Part shown: one piece after another, positions 7,256-14,080 of the stretch
Numbering within the stretch: position 1 is the stretch's first letter
How the letters are laid out: each line of letters starts with the position of its first letter
Origin: Chitinophagaceae bacterium
GTDB taxonomy: Bacteria > Bacteroidota > Bacteroidia > Chitinophagales > Chitinophagaceae
Reading direction: 5' to 3'
Length of the DNA: 14,080 nt
NCBI GenBank assembly: GCA_019454915.1
Contig: JACFNM010000007.1
Span: 13,018 to 27,097 of the forward strand
Notes under the pieces: generated by a model
What the model saw: only the letters and a program-made list of their open reading frames with translations
Told to the model about the DNA's origin: nothing
Database searches by the model: none
Position numbers and translations under genes: made by a program

Positions 7256-7304
7256 TTTAGGTTCCCTGGTATCCGGCTTAAAATCCGGTGGCATGGAACC
7301 TAAA
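7256..7304. terminator. Inverted repeat, probable bidirectional terminator
   Basis: TTTAGGTTCC (7256-7265) and GGAACCTAAA (7295-7304) form a perfect 10-bp stem. CCGG at 7273-7276 and 7285-7288 can pair inside it, giving a long two-part hairpin. It lies between the 3' ends of the small plus-strand gene (stop 7234) and the receptor on the minus strand (stop 7312), the usual place for a shared terminator. Neither side has a long T-run beyond the stem's own A/T ends, so efficiency is uncertain. Confidence 0.6.
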
Positions 7305-7311
7305 TGATTAC

Positions 7312-9378
7312 TCAAAAGGTGACTCCCAAACCTCCGTAATAGTTTCTTCCGGGAGCAGGATTGTAATACCGTCCGCCAAATGCGTTGATGTCATTTCCAA
7401 GGCTATACACCTGGTCCAGCGCATTATCCACTCCGGCAAACAGCTCCAGGCTAAACACGGAGAACTGTTTCTTCCAGCCCAATCTCCCCAATAATACATC
7501 GAACGGTTCGGCAAACGCCGTGTTAGCGTCATTAAGCGGTAACTTAGACGTATGAATAAAGGAAGTGTTCAGATATATCCCAGGTTTTGTCGAGATATCC
7601 AGACCACCTGTCCATATCGTTTTAGCCACACCGGTTAATGCGTTGCCTGAATAGTTTTTGTCGTTAATGACGTAATCGCTAAACGAGAAATCATTGAGCG
7701 TCATACTTCCGCGTACTTTGGCTAAGTTGACGAAGCGGTTATCGTTTCTCACAAGCGTATATTCGGCGTAAGCTTCCAAGCCTTTCTGATTCGTGCCGCC
7801 TGAATTGATAAAATACTCAGCATCTGCTGCGTTGATTCTTCTTACGATAGCATCTCTCAACTTAAACTGATAGACTGTTACATCAAAATACAGTTTGTTA
7901 TCTGCCGTAAGCCCCCGAACGCCGACCTCGCGATTCCAGCCGTATTCAGGTTGCAAATCATAGAAACTACCCTCTGATGGTCTCACTTCCGATATCGAGG
8001 GAGGTGAGAAGCCTTTGCTAATAGAAGAATAAAGAGACAGGCTTTCATTGATCCTGTATAAAACGGCGAAGCGTGGCAGCAACTGATCCTCTAATTTCTT
8101 TTTCTTTTTAGAATTGTCGGGATCCGTTAGTCGCTGGTAACGATACATGAACATATTGCTCCCTAAACCCGCCTGAAATTCAACCTTGTTGGAAATAACC
8201 CAATCGCCCTGGAGGAATGGGGCTATCTGCTTCGCCCACATCTTGTCCTTAAACTGAACCGTATCTTTTTGCCCGTTACGATTTCCATAGTTGTCAATTG
8301 TGGAATAATTATACAACCATTCCACTCCTCCGGTTAATTTAATATCATGTTTTCCGAAATTGTTATGATATACGATCTTGGAGCGTAGTCCCGCGTTAGA
8401 TTCGTTTCTAATCTCGTAGTTGGTAATAAACGGATTCCTGAAATCACTATAGGCCAGCATCAGTGAGGTTACGTTGCTCCAGTGATCATTGAAGCGATAT
8501 TCGTTGCTGATACCGGCAAATGGCGTCTTATTGAGGACGCGCGCTTTTTTATCCACGGCATCTTGCCGTGCGGCCCGTGGGTTATCTTTCATCTGTTGCA
8601 GGGTCAGCCCGCCAGGCGTCTGATAAAAGATATCCGAATACATCAGTATCCAGTTTAGCTTATCTTTTTCTGATAACAGGGCGGTGCCGTTCCATTGTAC
8701 CACGTCTCTGCGCAATGCTGTGTTATCTCTGTAGCCGTCCGATTGGATATGACTTTGGGTGACACTTGAACTGAGGTTCTTATTGTGGTATTTCCATTGG
8801 GCATTTTCGCTAAATAGTCCATAGTACCCACCGCTAAGTTCAGCACGTAAACGGTTTTCACCGGCGTTGTTGTCATTTGTCAGGAAAGCTTCATCAGGAT
8901 GCAGTATGATGACGCCTCCTGTATTAGCGCCATATAGGCTGCCTCCCGGACCTCTTAATATCTCCACCTGACCAATACCACGCTGGTCAGCGAGGTTAAA
9001 ATAGGTATTACCTCCGGCGTCCGTCATGGGAATATCATTCCAGTATACTTTTACGTTACGTACTCCAAACGGTGAGCGTAGCAGACTACCTCTGAGGCTG
9101 AGCCGGTAACTACCGGGCGATCGTTCTTCCATCCGTACCCCCGGAATAATATTCAACGATGGTAGCAAAGAGACGTTCGAAAAGCGTTGTATATCGCTTC
9201 TCCTGACAATGCCGGCCGCCACCGGCGTTTCCAGCAGGCGACGATCGGTTTCAAATCCTTTAATAACCACTTCTGTCAACAAAGGAATACTATCAATATT
9301 AATCTCTTTGGGTTTTTGCTGCGCAAAGAGGTTTACCGACAGGAGAAGGGCAGTCACAAACAGACTCTCTTTTTTCAT
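7312..9378 (-). CDS. TonB-dependent outer-membrane receptor
   Basis: This is a 688-residue outer-membrane beta-barrel transporter energised by TonB. The start is ATG at 9378: it opens a clear signal peptide (MKKESLFVTALLLSVNLFAQ), whereas the frame could extend to 9444 only across what looks like the pdhB terminator. After the signal comes a TonB-box-like LTEVVIKGF, then a plug domain with LPSLNIIPGVRMEER, RLSLRGS, VYWNDIPM and the signature VEILRGPGGSLYGANTGGVIIL. The rest is alternating barrel strands, ending in GGLGVTF with the C-terminal Phe expected for BAM recognition. It lacks the N-terminal carboxypeptidase-like domain and SusD partner of SusC systems, and is nearer the FecA/FepA size and plan, so an iron complex or similar small ligand is the best guess. 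No periplasmic or ABC partners are adjacent, so the ligand stays open. Confidence 0.93.
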   Translation of the reverse strand: MKKESLFVTALLLSVNLFAQQKPKEINIDSIPLLTEVVIKGFETDRRLLETPVAAGIVRRSDIQRFSNVSLLPSLNIIPGVRMEERSPGSYRLSLRGSLLRSPFGVRNVKVYWNDIPMTDAGGNTYFNLADQRGIGQVEILRGPGGSLYGANTGGVIILHPDEAFLTNDNNAGENRLRAELSGGYYGLFSENAQWKYHNKNLSSSVTQSHIQSDGYRDNTALRRDVVQWNGTALLSEKDKLNWILMYSDIFYQTPGGLTLQQMKDNPRAARQDAVDKKARVLNKTPFAGISNEYRFNDHWSNVTSLMLAYSDFRNPFITNYEIRNESNAGLRSKIVYHNNFGKHDIKLTGGVEWLYNYSTIDNYGNRNGQKDTVQFKDKMWAKQIAPFLQGDWVISNKVEFQAGLGSNMFMYRYQRLTDPDNSKKKKKLEDQLLPRFAVLYRINESLSLYSSISKGFSPPSISEVRPSEGSFYDLQPEYGWNREVGVRGLTADNKLYFDVTVYQFKLRDAIVRRINAADAEYFINSGGTNQKGLEAYAEYTLVRNDNRFVNLAKVRGSMTLNDFSFSDYVINDKNYSGNALTGVAKTIWTGGLDISTKPGIYLNTSFIHTSKLPLNDANTAFAEPFDVLLGRLGWKKQFSVFSLELFAGVDNALDQVYSLGNDINAFGGRYYNPAPGRNYYGGLGVTF

Positions 9379-9386
9379 AATACTAA

Positions 9387-9394
9387 CAAAGATA
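9387..9394 (-). promoter_or_regulatory. Candidate -7 element for the TonB-dependent receptor
   Basis: The minus strand reads TATCTTTG, an exact TAnnTTTG match, ending 8 bp before the receptor ATG. If used, the leader would be only about 3-5 nt. No -33 TTTG is seen at proper spacing, because that position falls in the terminator stem. It may therefore be chance. Confidence 0.25.
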
Positions 9395-9396
9395 TT

Positions 9397-9429
9397 AAAA
9401 AAGAAACCGGGGCGTCCTGCTCCGGCTTC
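9397..9429 (-). terminator. Intrinsic terminator of pdhB
   Basis: On the minus strand GAAGCCGG (9429-9422) pairs with CCGGTTTC (9410-9403) as an 8-bp stem with one G-U pair and an 11-base loop. It is followed at once by six T residues (9402-9397). It begins 25 bp after the pdhB stop. This is a standard rho-independent terminator form, and it implies that the receptor gene is not simply read through from pdhB. Confidence 0.75.
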
Positions 9430-9454
9430 AACAATATTTCGCAATCAGGAAAAC

Positions 9455-10444
9455 CTATTTTTTCAGGTACATCACTTCTTTCACCAAACGTACCGTTCGT
9501 GGCACATCAGGTAAATAAGCGGCCACTAAATTTGGCGCATAGTGCATGGGGGCATCGGCGCTGGTAATCCTGCGGACGGGTGCATCTAAATAATCGAAGG
9601 CTTCTTTCTGAATGCGATAGGCGACTTCCGAAGCAACCGATGCAAAGGGCCACTCTTCTTCTACAATGACTAACCGGTTTGTTTTTTTCACCGATTCAAA
9701 AATAGTCTGCCAGTCCAGCGGACGGATGGTTCGAAGGTCTATAACTTCCGCACTAATATTTTCTTTGGCCAGTTCATCTGCTGCACCCAAAGCTATCTTC
9801 ATCATCTTGTTAAAGGAAACGATAGTCACATCTGTACCAATGCGCTTGACGTCGGCTTTCCCCAGCGGGATTAAATATTCTTCTTCGGGTACCTCTCCCT
9901 TATCGGAATACATCACTTCACTTTCCATAAAAATAACCGGATCGTTATCGCGGATAGCGCTTTTCAAAAGACCCTTGGCATCATAAGGATTAGAAACGGA
10001 TACCACTTTTAGTCCCGGGATATTGGCATACATGCTTTCATAAGCGGTGGAGTGCTGAGCGCCCAACTGCCCGGCGGAGCCATTAGGACCCCGGAAAACG
10101 ATCGGGCAACTTAATTGTCCTCCACTCATAGCCAGCATCTTAGAAGCCGTATTTAAAATTTGATCTAAGGCGAGATTGGCAAAATTCCAGGTCATAAACT
10201 CCACCACGGGTCTTAAGCCATTCTGGGCAGCGCCCACGCCAATCGAAGCAAATCCAAGTTCGGAAATAGGCGTGTCGATGACTCTCTTTGGCCCAAACTC
10301 ATTAAGCATCCCCTGGCTTACCTTATAAGCTCCGTTATATTCTGCCACTTCCTCACCCATTAAAAACACGTTTTCATCGCGGCGCATTTCTTCGTTCAGG
10401 GCTTCGCGAAGTGCTTCTCTAAATTGTATTACTCGGTTTGCCAT
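9455..10444 (-). CDS. pdhB: Pyruvate dehydrogenase E1 component, beta subunit
   Basis: This is the beta chain of the thiamine-diphosphate-dependent E1 heterotetramer, which decarboxylates pyruvate and passes the acetyl group to the lipoyl E2 on the way to acetyl-CoA in the cytoplasm. The 329-residue length is typical. Conserved E1-beta blocks are clear: MGEEVAEYNGAYKVSQGM (29-46), RVIDTPISELGF (54-65; the Glu in this block contacts the cofactor aminopyrimidine in E1 structures), VEFMTWNF, PIVFRGPNG and QLGAQHS. The C-terminal transketolase domain has VIDLRTIRPLDW and VEEEWPFASVASEVAY. The ATG at 10444 was chosen because MANRVIQFREALREAL matches the usual N terminus, and a promoter lies just upstream inside the longer frame to 10513. 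The alpha subunit (pdhA) and E2 are not adjacent, so the complex is encoded at scattered loci. The related 2-oxoacid (branched-chain) E1-beta is less likely. Confidence 0.94.
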   Translation of the reverse strand: MANRVIQFREALREALNEEMRRDENVFLMGEEVAEYNGAYKVSQGMLNEFGPKRVIDTPISELGFASIGVGAAQNGLRPVVEFMTWNFANLALDQILNTASKMLAMSGGQLSCPIVFRGPNGSAGQLGAQHSTAYESMYANIPGLKVVSVSNPYDAKGLLKSAIRDNDPVIFMESEVMYSDKGEVPEEEYLIPLGKADVKRIGTDVTIVSFNKMMKIALGAADELAKENISAEVIDLRTIRPLDWQTIFESVKKTNRLVIVEEEWPFASVASEVAYRIQKEAFDYLDAPVRRITSADAPMHYAPNLVAAYLPDVPRTVRLVKEVMYLKK

Positions 10445-10468
10445 TCTTGAGATAGAATTTAAGAAAGG

Positions 10469-10500
10469 CAAAAGTATTGGTTGTAAAGCAGATAACCAAA
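10469..10500 (-). promoter_or_regulatory. Bacteroidota-type promoter of pdhB
   Basis: On the minus strand TTTG (10500-10497) is followed after exactly 20 bp by TACTTTTG (10476-10469). Both boxes match the phylum consensus TTTG-N19-21-TAnnTTTG perfectly. Transcription would begin near 10462, leaving a leader of about 18 nt. The position rules against the longer pdhB reading frame, whose start would lie upstream of the promoter. Confidence 0.7.
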
Positions 10501-10597
10501 AAGGGGCGACCATGAAAATCGGCTAACCGGAAGGCGATATAGTAATGTCTTCTTTGAAATATACAACTGACCTGTAACACCCGCTATGCAGACGGAA

Positions 10598-10618
10598 GAA
10601 TCCAGGGCTCATGGATTC
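10598..10618 (-). terminator. Candidate terminator hairpin after the serine hydrolase homologue
   Basis: GAATCCA (10598-10604) and TGGATTC (10612-10618) form a perfect 7-bp stem with a 7-base loop. It begins 22 bp after the stop of the minus-strand gene. No long T-run follows, only TTCC, so it may be a weak or factor-assisted terminator. Confidence 0.45.
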
Positions 10619-10640
10619 AAAAACTTAACTTTCCTGTTGC

Positions 10641-11693
10641 TCACCTGACGCCCAGAGCCGTTTCAACCGCTTCCCGAAACCGGGTGAAGATTTCATTCCC
10701 CTGTTCACCGGAACTTTTCTTTACCATCAAAATCGCAGCATACTGATTTTTTCGGTCTATATAGGGCCAGGTTCCGGTTAACGAAGGACTGGACAGTACA
10801 ACGCCATTTCCCTGAGCGTCTTCTTCTACAAGCCAGGCGCCCAAACCATAATGCAGATTTTCGGTGCCACTGGGCGTGAACTTAACCGGCAGTTCGGTGA
10901 ATTGTGCTTTTTCCATCTCAGCCACGGCCTTTTCACTCATGATTCTTTTCCCCTCAAAGACGCCGTTGTTAAGGAGCATAATCAGGAAATTCAGATAATC
11001 GTTGGCGGTTGACTGTGCGCCGGTGGAAGGGCTGATGTACAGGTTATCGTAATTGAAGAACGTAGTTCCCCTCATTTTTAAAGGGCGAAGGAGTTTTTCC
11101 TGAACCACGCGGTCAAATGTCTTACGGTAAACAACCTCCAGCATTCTTCCGGCTATATTCATACCTACATGGCTATAGAAAAATTCCGTTTGGGGGTTGG
11201 TAACAATCTCCCGTTTGGTAGCAAAAGCATTTACCTCATCCTCCAGGGATTCAAACCTGGATTTTGGCAGTATTTTCCCAATGCCTCCCTTCTCGCCTTC
11301 CAGTCCGGTGGTATGGGTGAGGCAGTGATGCAGGTTAATATAGGCTTTCATGTATTTTGCCAGGATGGGAATAAGTTTTCCGGCTTTTGTATCCATCGTA
11401 ATTTTCCCTTCATCAATGGCTACCATTGCCGTGGCAGCAGTGAGCCACTGACCACTGGCGCTCACGGGAGCCTGCACCTTGGCTGTAAAATCTTCGCTGG
11501 TTTCTTTTCTATAAATGATGTTACCGCCTTTCCATACCAACACAACCACCTCTTTGCCTAACACTTTCTGGTTATTCTGCAGCATCGTGTCAACTGCGGA
11601 GAAATCATATTGCCCCACGGTGACCTGAAAGAATAACAGGAAGGTTGTTAACAAGCTGAAATACAGACAGGTTACCTTTATTTTAACTGACAT
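10641..11693 (-). CDS. Exported serine-beta-lactamase-fold protein with a degenerate catalytic motif
   Basis: This 350-residue protein has a signal peptide (hydrophobic residues about 8-26, cleavage probably near VTVGQ), followed by a beta-lactamase/DD-peptidase-like domain (the class C, EstB-like 'serine hydrolase' family). Family blocks are recognisable: WLTAATAMVAIDEGKI (83-98), LHHCLTHTTGL (121-131), FFYSHVGMNIAGRMLEVV (171-188), LLRPLKMRGTTFF and the late SSPSLTGTWPYIDRK. The SxxK motif, expected just before WLTAA, instead reads PVSASGQW (76-83). Aligned without gaps to the usual PIASASKW form, nucleophile Ser becomes Ala79 and Lys becomes Gln82. The second motif YxN reads Y173-S-H175. 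The gene is otherwise intact, so this looks like a conserved-fold pseudoenzyme, or one with shifted chemistry, rather than a decayed gene. It is divergent from clpB, with 83 bp between starts. The fold is sure; the role is unknown. Confidence 0.85.
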   Translation of the reverse strand: MSVKIKVTCLYFSLLTTFLLFFQVTVGQYDFSAVDTMLQNNQKVLGKEVVVLVWKGGNIIYRKETSEDFTAKVQAPVSASGQWLTAATAMVAIDEGKITMDTKAGKLIPILAKYMKAYINLHHCLTHTTGLEGEKGGIGKILPKSRFESLEDEVNAFATKREIVTNPQTEFFYSHVGMNIAGRMLEVVYRKTFDRVVQEKLLRPLKMRGTTFFNYDNLYISPSTGAQSTANDYLNFLIMLLNNGVFEGKRIMSEKAVAEMEKAQFTELPVKFTPSGTENLHYGLGAWLVEEDAQGNGVVLSSPSLTGTWPYIDRKNQYAAILMVKKSSGEQGNEIFTRFREAVETALGVR

Positions 11694-11776
11694 AATTTCG
11701 GAGTTTATACTTTGGATTGTGTTTTGTTCAATGAAGGCTAAAGTTATTTGAAAACGAACAAAGGAAATCTTAAAAT

Positions 11777-14080
11777 ATGAACTTAAATAATTTCACTATT
11801 AAAGCGCAGGAGGCAATGGCTAAATCGCAGCAGATTGCCTTTAATAATCAAAATGCCAATATCGAAACAGAGCACATGCTGAAGGCACTCCTGAGTGACG
11901 ATGATTCGCCGATTGCATTCCTGTTGAAAAAGAACAACGTGAACGTCAGTTTTCTTGAAAATAAGCTGGACGAAAGCATCAGCAAACTACCAAAAATACA
12001 GAGTGGTGAACCTGCACAGACCATCAGCCGCGACGCGAATAACGTTGTGTTGCGTTCGGGTTCATTATTGAAGAGCTTCGATGATGAATTCGTGAGCGTT
12101 GAGCATTTGCTGCTCGCTATTTTACAGGGTACGGATAATACGTCAAAACTCCTGAAGGATGCCGGGTTAACGGAGAAAGGATTAATAGCAGCCATCAAAG
12201 ATTTGCGTAAAGGGTCCACCATTTCTTCGCAAACCCAGGAGACGCAGTTTAATGTATTGAATAAATACGCGAAGAACCTGAACGAATTAGCAAGGCAGGG
12301 GAAATTGGATCCGGTCATCGGTCGCGATGAGGAAATTCGGAGAACGCTTCATATTCTTTCCCGCAGAAACAAAAACAACCCTATGCTGGTGGGAGAACCG
12401 GGCGTTGGGAAAACCGCCATTGCCGAAGGGCTTGCTATGCGTATTGTCAACGGCGACGTTCCTGAAAACCTGAAGAGCAAAATTATCTATGCGCTGGATA
12501 TGGGTCAGTTGATTGCGGGCGCTAAATACAAAGGTGAGTTTGAGGAAAGATTGAAAGGGGTTATCAACGAGGTTGAAAAGAGTGACGGACAGATTATTTT
12601 GTTTATAGATGAAATCCATACGCTCATTGGCGCCGGCGGAGGAGAAGGAGCAATGGATGCTGCCAATATCCTGAAGCCTGCTCTGGCGAGAGGAGATTTG
12701 AGAGCTATCGGCGCCACTACCCTGAACGAATATCAAAAATATTTTGAAAAGGATAAGGCTCTTGAAAGACGTTTCCAACGTGTATTAATTGATGAGCCGA
12801 GCGTGGAAGATGCGGTGTCGATCCTGCGGGGTATTAAAGACCGGTATGAAACACATCATCATGTCCGGATTAAAGATGAAGCCATTATTGCAGCAGTTGA
12901 ATTGTCACACCGGTATATCTCTGACCGGTTCCTGCCCGACAAAGCCATTGATCTTATTGATGAAAGCGCTGCACGGTTACGCCTGGAAATGAATTCGATG
13001 CCCGAAGAACTGGATCAGTTGGAACGGCAAATCAGGCAACTGGAAATTGAAAGGGAAGCCATTAAACGTGAAGACGATAAGGAAAAGCTGGCCGAACTCG
13101 GTAAAGAGATTTCCTTGCGCAGCGTGGAACGGGATACGTTGAAAGCCAAATGGCAGGAAGAGAAAGAATTGGTGGAAAAGATACAGAACGGGAAAGCAGA
13201 AATTGAAGCATTGAAGCTGGAAGCTGAAAAAGCCGAGCGTAACGGAGACTATGGCAGGGTTGCTGAAATCCGGTATGGGAAGATTCAGGAAGTAGAGAAG
13301 AATATCGAACAATTTACTCATGAACTTGATTCCCTGGGTTCGGAAAAAAGACTATTGAAGGAAGAAGTGGACGCGGAAGATATAGCAGAGGCAGTAGCCA
13401 AGGCAACGGGTATCCCGGTAACCAAGATGCTGCAAAGTGAAAGAGAGAAGCTGCTGAATCTGGAAGATGAACTGCATAAACGCGTGGTAGGGCAGGATGA
13501 GGCTATTAGTGCGGTGGCAGACGCTATCCGCAGGAGCCGCGCAGGTTTGCACGATCCCAGGAAGCCGATTGGTTCCTTTATATTTTTAGGAACGACAGGA
13601 GTGGGAAAGACAGAATTGGCCAAAGCGCTGGCGGAATATCTGTTTGACGACGAAAATATGATGACGAGGATAGACATGAGTGAATATCAGGAAAAACATA
13701 CCGTGAGCCGTCTGGTTGGTGCGCCTCCGGGTTATGTAGGATATGATGAAGGCGGTCAGTTGACGGAGGCAGTAAGGCGCAAGCCGTATAGCGTGGTGCT
13801 GTTAGACGAGATTGAAAAAGCTCATCCCGATGTATTCAACGTGTTGTTGCAGGTTTTAGATGATGGCAGGCTGACGGATAATAAAGGCCGCGTGGTGAAT
13901 TTCAAAAACACCATCATTATCATGACCAGTAATATGGGTAGCCAGATCATTCAGGACAATTTTGAACTGGTAACTGACGAAAACAAAGAAGAAGTGGTTG
14001 AGAGAACCAGAAACGAAGTGATAAGTTTGCTGCGCCAGACGATACGCCCTGAATTCCTCAACCGTATTGATGACATTATC
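11777..14080 (+). CDS. clpB: ATP-dependent disaggregase ClpB, 3' end outside window
   Basis: This is the Hsp100 chaperone that, with DnaK, pulls polypeptides out of aggregates in the cytoplasm. The window shows 768 codons without a stop; a full ClpB has roughly 860, so only the end of the second ATPase domain is missing. Order of domains: N-terminal Clp repeat domain (1 to about 150), first AAA+ with Walker A GEPGVGKT (206-213) and Walker B ILFIDEIH (D278, E279), a long charged coiled-coil middle domain (about 405-525) that separates ClpB from ClpA and ClpX, then the second AAA+ with GTTGVGKT (605-612) and VVLLDEIEK (D677, E678). The pore-loop-like [14 protein letters not shown] and [13 protein letters not shown] are present. 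The ATG at 11777 gives the standard N terminus, and AAGGA at 11761-11765 is a possible ribosome site with long spacing. No CIRCE element is seen upstream. Confidence 0.97.
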   Translation, partial: MNLNNFTIKAQEAMAKSQQIAFNNQNANIETEHMLKALLSDDDSPIAFLLKKNNVNVSFLENKLDESISKLPKIQSGEPAQTISRDANNVVLRSGSLLKSFDDEFVSVEHLLLAILQGTDNTSKLLKDAGLTEKGLIAAIKDLRKGSTISSQTQETQFNVLNKYAKNLNELARQGKLDPVIGRDEEIRRTLHILSRRNKNNPMLVGEPGVGKTAIAEGLAMRIVNGDVPENLKSKIIYALDMGQLIAGAKYKGEFEERLKGVINEVEKSDGQIILFIDEIHTLIGAGGGEGAMDAANILKPALARGDLRAIGATTLNEYQKYFEKDKALERRFQRVLIDEPSVEDAVSILRGIKDRYETHHHVRIKDEAIIAAVELSHRYISDRFLPDKAIDLIDESAARLRLEMNSMPEELDQLERQIRQLEIEREAIKREDDKEKLAELGKEISLRSVERDTLKAKWQEEKELVEKIQNGKAEIEALKLEAEKAERNGDYGRVAEIRYGKIQEVEKNIEQFTHELDSLGSEKRLLKEEVDAEDIAEAVAKATGIPVTKMLQSEREKLLNLEDELHKRVVGQDEAISAVADAIRRSRAGLHDPRKPIGSFIFLGTTGVGKTELAKALAEYLFDDENMMTRIDMSEYQEKHTVSRLVGAPPGYVGYDEGGQLTEAVRRKPYSVVLLDEIEKAHPDVFNVLLQVLDDGRLTDNKGRVVNFKNTIIIMTSNMGSQIIQDNFELVTDENKEEVVERTRNEVISLLRQTIRPEFLNRIDDII

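Noticed and set aside
9379..9444. N-terminal extension of the TonB receptor frame by 22 codons
   Set aside because: The extension crosses the pdhB terminator hairpin and T-run, and would bury the signal peptide; the ATG at 9378 is better.
10445..10513. N-terminal extension of pdhB by 23 codons
   Set aside because: A consensus promoter lies within it, and family N termini begin at the ATG at 10444.
11848..13677. Several minus-strand open frames up to 163 codons
   Set aside because: All lie inside clpB, whose motifs run unbroken on the plus strand; they are antisense shadows.
11777..14080. clpB as a truncated pseudogene
   Set aside because: There is no stop or frameshift; it simply reaches the window edge. 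The same holds for the symporter at the left edge.
1..14080. CRISPR arrays, tRNA or rRNA genes, insertion sequences, integrase or toxin-antitoxin pairs
   Set aside because: I found no regularly spaced repeats, cloverleaf-like sequence, transposase or integrase motifs, or paired small genes on either strand.

Overview
The window looks like chromosomal DNA of a member of the Bacteroidota, most likely the Chitinophagaceae or a close relative. Three things suggest this: the protein families (a long signal peptidase I with an extra N-terminal membrane domain, a TonB-dependent receptor, and a short NtrC-like response regulator without a DNA-binding domain), promoter-like matches to the Bacteroidota consensus TTTG-N19-21-TAnnTTTG, and starts that mostly lack a Shine-Dalgarno sequence. 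The phylum is well supported; the family is inference. I see no rRNA, tRNA, CRISPR array, transposase or phage gene.

Layout. 1-1318 (-) is most of a glutamate/aspartate-type Na+/H+ symporter whose 3' end is off the window. It is divergent from 1507-3159 (+), an APC-family amino acid permease, so the left end is a pair of amino-acid transporters. 3421-4917 (-) is lepB, signal peptidase I, convergent with the permease. 5703-6863 (-), a sigma-54-activator-like response regulator, and 5035-5691 (-), an alpha/beta hydrolase with a TTG start, lie 11 bp apart and are probably one transcription unit. 7088-7234 (+) is a 48-residue single-pass membrane peptide with its own promoter-like sequence and a strong inverted repeat after its stop. 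7312-9378 (-) is a TonB-dependent outer-membrane receptor. 9455-10444 (-) is pdhB, pyruvate dehydrogenase E1 beta, with a textbook phylum-type promoter and a good intrinsic terminator. 10641-11693 (-) is an exported serine-beta-lactamase-fold protein whose SxxK catalytic motif appears to be lost. 11777-14080 (+) is clpB, cut by the right edge.

Together these are mostly housekeeping and envelope functions: amino acid uptake, protein export and processing, iron or nutrient uptake across the outer membrane, acetyl-CoA production and protein disaggregation. I found no multi-gene system that I would call new. The points most worth a second look are the serine hydrolase homologue that seems catalytically dead, the regulator lacking both an HTH domain and a standard GAFTGA loop, the small membrane peptide, and repeats in the divergent region between the last two (6864-7087).
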